Part shown: piece after piece, positions 30,601 to 39,500 of the stretch | Layout of the letters: every line of letters starts with the position of its first letter | Position numbering within the stretch: the stretch's first letter is position 1 | DNA from: Hexactinellida sp. DTS-2022 | Taxonomy: Eukaryota; Porifera; Hexactinellida | Length of the DNA: 64,000 nt | Direction: 5' to 3' | Assembly (NCBI GenBank): GCA_028753945.1 | Contig: JAPNXP010000012.1 | Location: 5,651,001-5,715,000, forward strand | The notes under the pieces: model-generated | What the model was told of the DNA's origin: nothing | What the model saw: the letters and a program-made list of their open reading frames with translations, nothing else | The model's database searches: none | Made by a program: the position numbers and the translations under genes

Positions 30601-32763
30601 CACCACGACGTGGTCTCTAGGATAAAGGCAAGCTCGCATAAGATAGCGCTAACTGTACAGGAGACTGGTGAGTACTGTTAAGCACTTTATAACCAGGGAT
30701 ATTGTATAACTTGTCTCTCTCTCTATTAGGTGCACAGGATGAGCCATTGGTAAGGCGTTTCTATTTATGTAAATACAGTCGACTCCGCTTAATAGAGCCA
30801 CCGGTTAATCCGCTAAATGGGGTCAAAATTGTAATGAATTAATAAGACGGAATGACATTTTGGCTCTTAAAATATTCTCGGTTAATAGATTTCTCCGCTT
30901 AATCGGGTCAAAGTAACCTGGTCCGAGGTGTCTCTTTTAAGCGGAGTCGACTATAGTTCCGGTGTTAGTTCCGGTTACTGACTTCCTGTGGTAGGAATCA
31001 GTTCCCGAGACGCAGGACCTGCTACACCCCCCCAGTCCCACACAGTCCCACAGATTCGCTGTCACTCAGAACCTGCAGACTCAGCCTACTCAGCCGGCAC
31101 CGGTACTAACCGGACCATGGATATGTGTGATACTGTAGACTCTGTTAATACACGGATAAGGAGTACAGTAGATACCGGATATAAGAACATTTTATTGGAA
31201 AACGATTTCCATATACCCTGTATAATTTATTCCGGTTATAAGAACACTGTATACAGTTCTTATGTCCGGTATCCACTGTACAAGGTTTAATTCCCCTAGC
31301 CTATACTAATATATACTACTCGGTTTATACGAATAGATTTCTACGGTCCCCTGGTGTTCTTAATAACAAGAGTCTACTGTATTTTAATTCAGTTAATACA
31401 AAATACAGTAGAACCTGTCTATAACGGCCACTTAGAATAGGTCCCCACATTACTTCCCATATTATAATCAACCTGTGTATCACCATTATATAACAGCCAT
31501 TTTAACTATTCCCTTGTGTGTCCGTATATTCAGACTCTACTGATTAGCAGCTGTCCCTTATGCCTATGTTGTAGGTCCCGAAGGAGCAGTTCCCATTGGC
31601 TGACGAGGAGGAGTACAACCCCCAACAGCTGGAGGAGGAACAGGTCTACGTTGTGGAAATTCTGAAGGACGATGAGGGGTTCGGATTCTCCATACACGGC
31701 GGCTCCGATGTAGGCATCCCTCTTCGCGTTATGAAGATAGCCTCTGGCAAGGCGGCGGACAGGGACAGGAGACTGAGGGTGAGTAGCGTAGCAACCGTAG
31801 CGCCACTATGGTATTCCCCTCGTTATACGAACAGCGGTCTGGTAGATATCACATTTGTATTCATATTGCTTTTTGATTTATACTACGAGCCTAGGGTTCG
31901 AATTAGCGATTTCCATCTTAATTTATATTTCAATAGCAAGTTATTTTTAGTCCTCAAGCGAGCATTTAATCTTATAGCAAGTTCGCCTATTAGCAAGCAA
32001 ATTTCGTGCAAAATTTGACTTTTTATTACGCAAACACCACTGTATTTCACATTGGAATTAGATACATACTTGTACTACTTGTACAATGGGCTTATACTAC
32101 GTCATATTTAAGTTACAGTCGAACATGCTTTATTCTAACTATCGGGTTTTTCTAAATAGCCATTTAGTCTAAATATGTAAGAAATTCCATTTCAATCAGT
32201 TTATTCTAACTATAGGATTTTTAGTGTGCTTCTTCTAATCTAGTAAAAACGTTATTATTCCTTTATTTCCATGCTGGTTTCACTGCATTAATTAACATTA
32301 ACATGCCTCTCAGGCTAACGACGAGATCCTAGAGATCAACGGACAGGACACACAGGGCATGATGCACCACGATGCCATCAACCAGATTAAGTACGGGGGG
32401 AGCAGCGTTAAGCTCGTTATTAGGAGAGGGACAGATTACGGACCAGGTAAGGACATGCCATTGCTCCTATTGGTAGTCAGGGTGTACAGTCCCATAGAAC
32501 CTATTACAGTCAGGTCTGCTTATTGTGAACAAGATTTCGTCTGCTTATTATGAAACTTTGTATTATGAACAAGCCCTACGGTCCCAATTAACAACTTACA
32601 TAGGGTTTGTATTATGTTGAGTTCGCTTATTATAAAGTCTCTCTATTATTAACACAATTTTCTATCCCTTGAATGTTCATAATAAAATAATCTGCCTGTA
32701 TTAACAGCTATTATTTATATATTTTTATATATTTATTTATTTATAGAATTCAAGAACCCTTGA
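12726..32763 (+). CDS. MAGI: MAGI-type scaffold: PDZ0, inactive GuK, two WW, five PDZ
   Basis: Twenty-three exons joined in frame give 991 aa: 12726-12893, 13453-13597, 14058-14174, 17469-17542, 17918-18091, 18746-18864, 18933-19015, 21693-21750, 23731-23896, 24765-24909, 26477-26688, 26747-26812, 27300-27427, 27815-27984, 28744-28934, 29278-29467, 29818-29940, 30503-30667, 30730-30749, 30995-31102, 31575-31778, 32314-32446, 32747-32763. Order is the canonical MAGI one: PDZ0 (about 15-103), truncated guanylate-kinase-like domain without a P-loop but with the LYGTPKPP signature (105-205), WW1 (245-277, NWEIDY...HWLDPR), WW2 (294-326, GWQVID...TQFENPV), PDZ1 (400-490, GFGFVLVGGD), PDZ2 (515-605), PDZ3 (645-735), PDZ4 (755-830), PDZ5 (892-985). 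MAGI proteins organise junctional and signalling complexes under the membrane. Both WW domains are split by introns, as is each PDZ. The C-terminus (EFKNP) is short. One exon is only 20 nt. Alternative splicing is not excluded. Confidence 0.93.
14690..15367 (-). CDS. Single-pass membrane protein with tyrosine-rich ITAM-like tail and PPAY motif
   Basis: Intronless, 225 aa, ATG at 15367, inside MAGI intron 3 on the opposite strand. A short N-terminus (about 12 residues) precedes a strongly hydrophobic helix (YIIILAILCIILTVLFVCW, about 15-40) ending in a Cys cluster and a basic stop-transfer stretch. The roughly 180-residue tail holds spaced tyrosine motifs: two ENEYG repeats, YIN, PPAY, YHEI and YDLL. 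YHEI and YDLL are separated by 13 residues, close to the YxxL/I-x(6-12)-YxxL/I ITAM rule. YxN motifs suit Grb2-type SH2 domains and PPAY suits WW domains. No known family recognised. Likely a signalling adaptor or short receptor subunit; this is inference. Confidence 0.7.
   Translation of the reverse strand: MSDKCDDLSAMEMNYIIILAILCIILTVLFVCWLILCCTILCKNTSNVKDTKERLRKARYGSQGIALVNAVLPIEETHECMSPIKTGTFSKAKGIEFQKALQENEYGNLAVKSEVPILTSITYDTFAVNKKVSTSENEYGTNTSGLGDGVYINAPPAYQSENQGVNGSNDKDELPLVEKEQTFGEENKSYKPELAKKPSNPYHEITVVQGGTVIKEGLYDLLDKK
16124..16304. mobile_element. TACGAAC-family pogo-like MITE
   Basis: Left end cagtataacctcgttagtac and right end gttcgtattaacgaggttctactg are inverted and TA-flanked. 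It shares its interior (gacgaacaaacagttccac) with the copy at 55746-55930. Other members: 13630-13770, 14200-14368, 21386-21537, 23996-24230, 28000-28150, 33080-33236, 34907-35000 (partial), 38156-38235 (partial), 40240-40400 and 63417-63518. Confidence 0.75.
16372..16632 (-). CDS. Small single-pass membrane protein
   Basis: 86 aa, ATG at 16632, intronless, inside MAGI intron 3. The N-terminus carries sequons NFT and NST, then a hydrophobic Cys-rich helix (YVTLCVCICLITCCCC) and a charged cytoplasmic tail with tyrosines (SGYNKV, terminal EIY). The layout (short ectodomain, one helix, tyrosine-bearing tail) parallels the 225-aa gene just upstream and the 120-aa gene at 38548, though the sequences are not obviously homologous. 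Not a recognised family. It lies between the inverted repeats at 15711-17213, so it could be transposon cargo. Confidence 0.5.
   Translation of the reverse strand: MGNFTEFEVCIYNSTIHDLLQYVTLCVCICLITCCCCTHSIAWVVLLRRVKSEEKKFERIGVDLFSGGNIKPSGYNKVSTIGREIY
17653..17769. mobile_element. CAGTGGATGCCGG-family MITE
   Basis: 117 bp, starting cagtggatgccggttatatg and ending tatccggcatctactg, TA on each side. Noncoding. It sits in the MAGI intron between the two guanylate-kinase exons, amid short GTT repeats. Confidence 0.7.
18339..18563. mobile_element. TACCGTATT...GAATAAGCGCC repeat
   Basis: Starts taccgtatttccccgaataagcgcc and ends ttattcaagcaatacggta, an inverted pair. A relative covers about 13105-13365 and shares the interior phrase ggtgagaacc...agacccgacctaaat. 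The TACCGTATT terminus with GAATAAGCGCC is a common cut-and-paste transposon end; the superfamily is uncertain. Confidence 0.6.
19259..20335 (+). CDS. Papain-family cysteine protease precursor (cathepsin L/F-like)
   Basis: Intronless, 358 aa, ATG at 19259, nested in MAGI intron 7 on the same strand. A signal peptide (MKFVVVLFVLLLSG...) is followed by an I29-type propeptide with a full ERFNIN pattern (E37 to N56, Tyr replacing Phe) and a GNFD-like EINKFADLS. The mature enzyme begins near IPIDFDWR. Catalytic residues are all present: Cys129 in GSCWAFSA, His301 in LDHAVLLVGYG, Asn325 in KNSWGEDWG, with the oxyanion Gln in KDQGTVGS. A Cys-rich insertion around residues 200-240 (YPCVASGYNVSLCG) is longer than in vertebrate cathepsin L. 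Expected to act in lysosomes or be secreted. Exact orthology among cathepsins L, F and related invertebrate forms is open. Confidence 0.92.
   Translation: MKFVVVLFVLLLSGRLFVCHLSFGEWRRQHNKQYGTETELRKRKEIYYENIIQINMLNELHSEVKFEINKFADLSLSEFKRKVLMPSRFPTEFHKSPYKPSHVEIPIDFDWRRQNAVTSVKDQGTVGSCWAFSAVGNLEGLWAIKIGGLLSLSSEQLIECDASQDAGNSRADCGVFGGWPYLALGYVERAGGIESVGDYPYCSGNGDCYPCVASGYNVSLCGRPPEYCNKSESCSAKINPDRFVSGLKVRGFNVIPRDEEAIQSSLLSLGPLSVLMDATFLQFYRAGVWDTPFCKSHTLDHAVLLVGYGTDKGLFETKPYWVVKNSWGEDWGEGGFFRLLRGKDMCGVTQEVVSAVLE
20493..21245. mobile_element. hAT-like element with perfect 8-bp target duplication
   Basis: Ends CATAGGCGTCG and CGACGCCTATG are perfect 11-bp inverted repeats. GTTCCTGT occurs immediately outside both ends (20485-20492 and 21246-21253), a perfect 8-bp duplication typical of hAT. 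The interior has C/G runs (gggggggcctgcccccccc) and no transposase ORF. A second element is inserted inside it (20586-20997), so the original was about 335 bp. It lies just downstream of the cathepsin gene. Confidence 0.85.
20586..20997. mobile_element. Nested transposon inside the hAT-like element
   Basis: Ends catacctgccaacct and aggtttggcaagtatg are inverted repeats. ATTTCG flanks both sides (20580-20585 and 20998-21003), a 6-bp target duplication. The word ccctgtac recurs internally in both orientations. No ORF with transposase features. Being inside an element with its own intact duplication, it is the younger insertion. Confidence 0.75.
21887..23137 (-). CDS. Coiled-coil/NHL-repeat protein (TRIM-NHL-like without RING or B-box)
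   Basis: Intronless, 416 aa, ATG at 23137, nested in the MAGI intron that splits WW2, opposite strand. Residues about 20-135 are helical and rich in Glu, Arg, Leu and Gln (coiled coil). From about 150 to the end runs a six-bladed NHL beta-propeller: successive blades show PRAVAIESHSNQLYVAEGG, PWGIAIDGDNVYVTDTG, PHSLAVSNNNGDVYVADCG, PNDVKLADDTVYVL, ANYFCLDHHENIIISDWG and PRGLALTNELTLVV. NHL propellers bind RNA or protein. The RING and B-box that precede these in TRIM2/3/71 are missing, so ubiquitin-ligase activity is not expected. It may be a derived TRIM-NHL retrocopy or an independent family. Confidence 0.88.
   Translation of the reverse strand: MAARYPNAPEGIDPVEWQIHLLCDELVLRVNERRLVLVTEAREKRQEMAAREPRRQLSEQQLLATKAEIEILLTENLLRETQERLLAEVEQKLLEVRSPLPQTRLEFRSQHGALEQLIAGLGQLLEEVPVVPRYQAMRPVATVGKKGKAPGELWCPRAVAIESHSNQLYVAEGGYIFDSFARISIFSGGGEYQNSITHRDMRWPWGIAIDGDNVYVTDTGANAVFQFKLGSDMQLVAKVGGTEGSGIGQFSYPHSLAVSNNNGDVYVADCGNDRIEILTSSLQHIRTLTQQRIKHPNDVKLADDTVYVLCEESPCIRVFSQTGEMLRSVVSWGQQMQVHNANYFCLDHHENIIISDWGTNSIIVFSKEGAHIHTIGGEGEQDGEFQHPRGLALTNELTLVVMSRNSNYGLQIFSCL
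23523..23708. mobile_element. CAGT-TCCGCTTAATAG family pogo-like MITE
   Basis: Begins cagttaactccgcttaatag and ends attaagcggagaatctatactg, TA-flanked. Members at 28468-28652 (ends cagtcgactccgctt and aagcggagtcgactg, essentially perfect) and 30776-30952 share the interior phrase gacccgattaagcgga or its complement. All three sit in MAGI introns. Confidence 0.75.
24910..26222. repeat. 41-bp minisatellite, about 32 copies
   Basis: Tandem array with unit gtcagttctgcaataatacc followed by gtatagtatagtagtacagta (41 bp). Variants alternate at three places: ttctg/ttgtg, ataccg/atgccg and tatagtagt/tacagcagt. The array starts exactly at the 5' splice site of MAGI exon 10 (exon ends ...ggaactg, intron begins gtcagt), so each unit carries a copy of the donor-like word GTCAGT. 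It fills most of the intron before PDZ1. The first and last units are degenerate. Confidence 0.95.
26223..26345. mobile_element. Remnant of TTTTAAGGCCGAT-type MITE with GC-rich insertion
   Basis: Shares aggattttttaagggcgat, gcaccaaga and ggcctcaaccttaca with the intact copy at 58211-58303. Within it, about 26293-26330 is a GC-rich stretch (gtcggccgcggccgctgcag) absent from the other copy, followed by a repeat of the word acacca. Superfamily unknown. Confidence 0.5.
27428..27814. repeat. MAGI intron made of (TTG)n microsatellite
   Basis: Between the two PDZ2 exons the intron is almost purely trinucleotide repeat of TTG with TTA and TTC interruptions. After the donor (gtatgttgttg) nothing but repeats precedes the acceptor (ttgttgccag). 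Open frames through it encode poly-Val or poly-Leu and are not genes. Shorter GTT runs occur in other MAGI introns (about 17600-17900 and 21763-21795). Confidence 0.95.
28239..28432. mobile_element. CAGTCAGGT family MITE
   Basis: Begins cagtcaggttcatttattatg and ends aataagcagacctgactg, TA-flanked. The interior has the phrase accctatgtaagttgtttaatt. Further copies: 32507-32698, 43457-43589 (left-truncated) and 59363-59567. Tc1/pogo-like by target and size. Confidence 0.72.
28468..28652. mobile_element. CAGTCGACTCCGCTTAATAG MITE, intact ends
   Basis: 185 bp; ends cagtcgactccgcttaatag and ctattaagcggagtcgactg are perfect 20-bp inverted repeats flanked by TA. It lies 36 bp after the previous MITE in the same MAGI intron. 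Interior noncoding. Confidence 0.85.
29013..29161. mobile_element. 149-bp near-perfect hairpin MITE
   Basis: The left arm starts agtttacttatccaccgatc and the right arm ends gatcggtggataagtaaact; complementarity continues for roughly 38 bp per arm and on into an imperfect inner stem (ctttctagcgat versus atcgctagaaac). Located in a MAGI intron within PDZ3. Noncoding. I cannot fix the target duplication. Confidence 0.8.
31133..31379. mobile_element. CTGTAGACTC MITE interrupted by another MITE
   Basis: Outer element ends ctgtagactctgttaat and aacaagagtctactg, TA-flanked. At 31166-31278 lies a complete 113-bp CAGTAGATACCGG-family element (ends cagtagataccgg and ccggtatccactg) with TA on both sides (31164-31165, 31279-31280). 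Removing it and one TA restores aaggagtacaaggtt, exactly what the related copy near 63960-63985 reads. Confidence 0.8.
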
Positions 32764-33599
32764 CTGCCGTGTATCTAACAACTACTGACCCTCCAATTAT
32801 CCCTGTTCGTATATTACATAACTCTATAGCGCTTTTACACACACTCTATTTGTTAGGAATTCTGTTAGCTTCGTAATGTAACATTTCTATATATACGTTA
32901 AGTTAATAGTAATACATGTACCTCAATTATACTACACGCTCTATAGAGTATTGGGTATGGGAGAAATGTATTTATAACTATATATGTAAATATCGCTCAT
33001 ATTATCACAAAAACAAACAGATACTTACTCACTTGGGTACTTATTGAAATATCGTATTTTTGTGACAATTAATATAGAGTAGAACCTCGTTAGTAGGAAC
33101 ACCAGGGGACCGTCAAAATACGTTCGCCTTATCCGGAATTTGTATTAACTTATATCATTTATAATATTGAAAAGGCTTTGAACGGGACTGAAAGTGTTCG
33201 TATTAACCGTGTTCCTACTAACGAGGTTCTACTGTATAACCCTTCTGTCTTTGATCTTAAACAAACTCTCTAAGAATCTGTATTTGTTTACATTTACCTC
33301 TTGAAATCTATTCACAAAATTTATTTGAAATTTTGAGCTTGTACACGCAAAATTCTTTATCAACATACCGTACTTGTTTAAATAACCTATTTAATCCTAT
33401 TAGCTTTTAATTAAAGAGATTATATAATAAATGTTTTATGTTAGGTTTTATTTGATTTGGATTTTGTAAGAGATTAGCTGACTTGGCACGAAACATTGGT
33501 TCTAAAAATAAGTATATGACTTTATTTTCTAATATACATCGAATACAAAATATACTTATTAAATACACAAACTACCTGTCAACAACAACAACAACAACA
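32764..33599. other. Gap between the convergent MAGI and RNA-repair genes
   Basis: Probably contains both 3' untranslated regions. An intact TACGAAC-family MITE occupies about 33080-33236 (ends agtagaacctcgttag and taacgaggttctactg). The remainder is AT-rich with no ORF of merit. Confidence 0.6.
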
Positions 33600-36500
33600 T
33601 CAGTTCTTCTTAACCACAATCCTCTTAAGACTGCCCTCTATGCAAGTAGCGTGTCTCATTCCCTGTTTCTCTAAGAACTGATACACCAGCAGTCTCTGGT
33701 GACTCGTCAGCGTAGTCGGGAGAGAGAGACTGGGGATGTCTGTCGATTTAAATTCTATAATTTGACCGAATATCGTTTCCAAACCGGTTTGGTCTGTATC
33801 AAACACAACAGTTGATTGGCTAATAAAACTAATCGTAACTTCATGTCTCGAATTGTCGAACTCTGCTAAGAATTGTTTAATCGAAAAATGTGTTTTCTCG
33901 ATCTCGCCTGGATTGTCCGGAATACTAAAGCAGATCCTCTTAGAGCTGCATGGACCAGGAACGAGGTTTATTCCCGACTCCAGCATTCGTCTCACAACGG
34001 AACCTAACTTGGCTTCTACAATAGTTTCGTATTTGAATTGGAGCGAAGGAGAGGGACATTCTATCTCTATCTCCATGGCAACGTGATTGGGTAGCGGGAA
34101 TGCCACAGGTGTTAGCATCTTGAGGTATAAGGCAACCGAGGGAAAGGAGGGAGAGTTTGAAATCTCAAAACATTCTGTAAATATTTCCTTGAGATAATTA
34201 AAATAAATAAAGCAACCACCTATCAAATTATAAGTTATCCTAACCAGTGTATTATACAGCCATTTGTAAATACGCTCCTAATCCTAGTCTGATCCAATTT
34301 CCATACACCTAAATCACAAATTTATGTTACGGTATAGGAGAAAAATTCAATTTTTCGCGCTCCCAATTAATTTTCTTACTAAAATCATACTCCAAACGCG
34401 CTCCTGGATAATTCCCTGCTCCTAACAACTAACCTGTAGTCGTGGTATGTACTGAATAGGCACGAACTCCCCCAGATACCCCGCCCATTCCTCCGCACTC
34501 AGCCTCCCCAGCTGTTCCAACAGCGCCCGAGTCAGCTGATCGGCTGAGCTCAGGACGGAGCGAGGTACTCTCTTTTCCTCCAACAAACTGAGTAGTATCT
34601 TAAGCACGTGAAAGGTCCTAGTGCAATGGTACGCGTTTCCCTTGTGATGCTTGCTGCGTAGAATTAGTACTATTAGCTCTATGGCAGCGGCAAACTCCTC
34701 CTCGGGTATTCCTACAGAGAAATAAGTTAAGAGAAGTAGGGGAGGTTCGGAAATATGTCCCTTTCCTTCAGAACTGTTCGGATACTAGTTGATTTGCAAA
34801 AAATGGCGAATTTCTTAAGATTAATTGGCTCGAATTGAGAATATCATATGGTGGAATTATACTTTGCAATTTTTTACTGTATAGTATTGATTATTATATA
34901 TTTAAAGTAGAACCTCGTTAGTACGAGTACGGTTAATACGAACATATTTCAGTCCCCTTCAATACAAATCACACCGGTTAACACGAATTGAAGTGTTTAC
35001 CTTTTATGAGTGTTTGTTTGACTTTGTTTACAAACTCCAGTCCCTCTAGAGCTGTCACAGAGGGACAGTCTCCGCTGTTTATGAGTTTCTTAAATTCCTT
35101 AACTTTACAAGGCACCCCCTCCCCCATTCCTCTCAGGCGCAGGAATATGACGTCATAGCTGATATCAGCTGTGCCGGTGTACCTGCATAGAAACCGAATT
35201 CGCGGCACTCTGGAATGTGGGGATACGTGCAGAGAGTTGATCCCGCACTGAATTAACAGCTGTTCCATCTTCCCAATGCACTCTTCGTGTGACAGCCTGT
35301 CAGGTGCTAATAGGCACAGGTCTATATCACTCATCCTCTTGAGGGGGTATGATCCGAACGTGTGCACCAGCTGTTCAGGGGCCCCCTGGTGTCCAATACA
35401 GCTCGCCCATAGAGAAGAGATTAGGTTAATGGTACTCTCAACTGCCTCGCTATAAGAGCTACGCTGCATCTTCCCATACACACGTACTGTCTGGAATACC
35501 TTAGACTTCTTAGCGGAGTGAGTAGGCTTCTTCTTGTGTGTTTGCTGCTGTGAGCTCGTGACGTCTATCAACTCGAATTCCTTATCCAAATAGTCTACCG
35601 TGATAGCCGCAAAGCTGGCTATATTCTCCGCCAGGTCCTCCCACACCTTTACATACAGCACGCCTGGGAACTGAGCGAGCAGTCGTCTCAGTTGTAGGGC
35701 CTTATACTCGGGTGTGTGTAGGGGCGAACTGTCCTCCTTACACAACAACAGGTCCGGCCGGATACCGAAGTTATGTAGCACCTCGCTAACAGCTGATCCT
35801 ATCGACTCGAGTCGGCCCGTCATTACCACAGTCATACTCTGGGCCCGGGATTGGTGAGAGAGGAACTGGAACAGGGCGGGTCCGGGGGTACAGAGGGTAC
35901 TCATGGGGTAGGTGAGGCTCTCTGGGTACACGACCCATTTGTTGTGGGGCCAGGGGACCCCTGTCAGCCTCTCGTACTGCTCCGGACCCTCCAGGGGGCC
36001 GGGGGTGTTAACCAGGGTACCGTCCAGGTCGAATATGAACAGCTGAGTAATGAGGTCGCAGGGACCTGTGTATATGTCTATAGAAGGGGAGGGGGGTTTG
36101 GGGGGCTTAGGGGTGTTCAGGGCTTCTAACTCTGAGCTGCTAAACACCCGACGCACCGTTCCGTCTGTGAGTTCTACCTGTATCCCTAGGGTACCGGTTA
36201 GCAGCATGTCACTAGGCTTATTGGGGAGGGTATTCAAGTTGTCTGCTCTGGCTGCTCTGCTCAGGAGAGAGTTAGAGTCCCTAGCTGAGCCTATCGGGGA
36301 TACGCTTATGGTTATGTGTGGGTGTGCATTGTCACAGGCGACCGCGGTCTCTAATCTGATTGGTGCGGCCTGTACCTTATCGTCCTGGACACACCCTAGG
36401 ACTATAAAGTCTAGTTTGGCGCCCAAACAGTAGGCATTGAGTTGTGCCTGGGTCGGCATATACTGCAGGTTAATGTGAGTGGCCTTAAGATTCCCGTATA

Positions 36501-39500
36501 TAGTTGGGAACTGAGTTAGAATAGTATTACGCGCATTCTGAGATAGGAATACGGCTACAAAGCGTACAGTAGATATCCTACTCGGTTCTTGTTTAGATTT
36601 GACTTTAACTTTGTTGTTTCTAACCAAACTCATTAGAGAACTACTACCTAATTTCCTCGGGTCTATAACAATACTATCCTTATCTGATTCCCATCTATTC
36701 CGCATTGCGACTGTTGTCTCGTAGGCTACATTGTGTTTGTTCCTCTGATGGTACACCTTAAGGACATCTTCGCTTGGACAGGTTAGCTCTAGGATATGGT
36801 ACTTATAACCGAAGCATTTTGCGAAACATTTGTAGAGTGAGTATTCCCAGTATTGAGAGTTTGTGTTGTCTACAACAACCAATGATTTGTTCGCGATTAA
36901 GTTGTCTATAAATAGATTCAAACAGGCCTTATGAGCACTGCTCAGTTTCTCAATATCAAATCTGTACTCGCCACTTAAGCTGTCAGTGAAAAAACTATCT
37001 GCGCTGCACAAGGCTAATAAATCCTGTTTCTTTTCGGGAGAGTTTTCAATTAGAGTAGATTTTCCGGAGCCTGGCAATCCTCTTAGGATTATTACGTCAC
37101 GCCCTTGATGCTCTGGTGTAGCATTCTGCATAACTATGGACAGGAAGGTATCTGTGTTAATTTCGCTCTTCATGGATTCTTCAATCAACTGCACGATTGG
37201 TAGAGGGCTATAGAAAAGTGCGAATAATTAACAGCATAACAATCAACTATCTTCGTAACCAGGGTTTCATACAGACTCGCGAAAATTCAAAATTGCAACG
37301 AAATATTTCTAGGCGCGAACGCGAAAATCGAAATATACAAATTTAGTAATTTAGGCGCGTGTGAGCGAGCTCAAACTAAATTTAGGCGCGCAGAAATTTG
37401 CCTGGATGAAAGCCTGTTCGTAACTAACCGATTTGTGACACAAATATTTTTGAGTATTTGTGCCAGCAACACCTCTGATAAGTCCTGTCTCAGACAAGAG
37501 ATCTGATTGGCCACAACAAACTTGCTAACATAGAATCCATCTTCCTCATTCAGTTCGAACATGCTTCCAAGAATAATATTCTCAACCGGTTGGAAGCCAA
37601 ACTGCATTCCTCTGAACTCCTGGTAGAAAGTGTAGTTTATTCGCGTTATGTTCATCTTCTTAGCAATGGGCCGGGACAGTTTTATGAGTGTCATGTGTGG
37701 CTTGAATGGCAGATGGTTCCCTGGGGTGCCAACTCCCGCCTCTTCGAATTGAATCTTAAGAGCAGAGGCGACCCGAGTCAGAGCGGAGTTAGCTTTGATT
37801 CCAGCGAAAATAACCTGAATTGAGCAAGCGTATAACTTGTATTGAGTCAATAAATAGTTAGACATTTGTTGTGTATTTAATTAGTTGGTGTTTATGTTTG
37901 AAACAGCCAGATAATCTGTATTAGTATAGTATATCATTAAGAAGTTCTTGTTAAGTTAGTCTCATTATTTGTTGTTAGTTCCTAATTAGTTACTCAAGCA
38001 CTGTTTAACGAATTGAATTGATTTGAGATAAGAATTTAAACGTCCTCAGTTACATGGCTTTCTGCAAGCATTTGCATAAATATTGTTCTGTTGAATGACT
38101 CATGAAAACTTACTAATGGTAGCCCAAGGGAGTAGTAAATATTATAAATACAGAAAAACTTCGTTAGTACGGAACTATTTCAGTCCCCTTCAAAGCCTTT
38201 TCAATACAAAAGACATCAGTTAATACGAATTCGGATATTTAGAAAATATTGTACGTTTACTTAAGAATATAATTACAATAGCATAGTCATAAGGAAATAA
38301 ATTAGTATTCTATTCTGAAATGAAATAACCTAAATGAACGAATCTTAACAAGGTCCCAACTAACTGACACGAATGTGATGTGTACACGTGCATGCCAATT
38401 AGTCACTAGCGTATCTATGGCACACAAATCGCCTCGACACACATTAATGTGAATAGGTTCATTTGAACCCACATTAAGGTTTCTGGATTTATGTAATCTA
38501 TAAAGATAATTGAGGCTATAGTACCGATGGTTATAATTTAAATAAAAATGTTTTCAAATTGCAGTATTCACATAGAAGATGGATGTTTAACAAAGTTATT
38601 AATTCTATCAACCCTTGTTGGTCTCAATGGTTTAATTTGTGTAATAACAGCCGTATTAATCACATCACACCTTTGCATTGAGAGATATAAGATCCGAAAT
38701 GAGAATTATATTATCTGTGAAAAGATGGACAGTCCATTTAGGAAAGTAGAGATTCTAATAAACAGAACGAACCCAGGTGACTCGTTAGGTGTCACAAAGA
38801 TAGATCCGGTCACCGGACAGGACCGCACCTCGGAGGGGTCGAGTGGGACCAACACTCCTTATAAGGGGGAGAGTGCCACATTCCAGAATATTTATAGTAT
38901 CTATGATTAATCAGCTGTTGTATAATGACAACAACGAATCAGATTTAAGTGCTTGTATAAATTGCTGTTGACTGTATTGTATATATTATTAATGCTAAAT
39001 TTACAATTGGATTAAAGATCTTATGAAAACAACAATTCAATTAACTCCGCTTAAAACGAATTCGATTCTAAATAAATCCACAATAAATAAACAACCACAC
39101 AACCAACCAACCAACCAACAACAAACAACAAACAAACAACAAACAAACAAACAACAAACAAACAAACAAACAAACAGACAAACAATCAATCAAATAACCA
39201 AACAACCAATCAAATAACCAAATAACCAACCAACCAAACAAATAAACAAATAAATAAACAAACAAACAAACAACCACACAACCAACCAACCAACAAACAA
39301 ACAAACAACAACAACAAACAAATAAACAAACAAACAAACAACCAACAAACAAACAAACAACCAACCAACAAACAAACAAACAAACAACAACAACTCACTT
39401 GGTCCCTGAAGCAGTCTACTCCGCTAATCTCTATCTTGTTGAACTGAGGCAGGATTCTAACCAACTGACTCTGGAAGTTCCCAATTACTTCTATTGCCCT

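Noticed and set aside
33600..37865. Treating the 2H exon, the kinase-HAD-NTase ORF and the R3H ORF as three separate genes
   Set aside because: Each has matching splice donors and acceptors with compatible phases, and joining them preserves frame through all exons.
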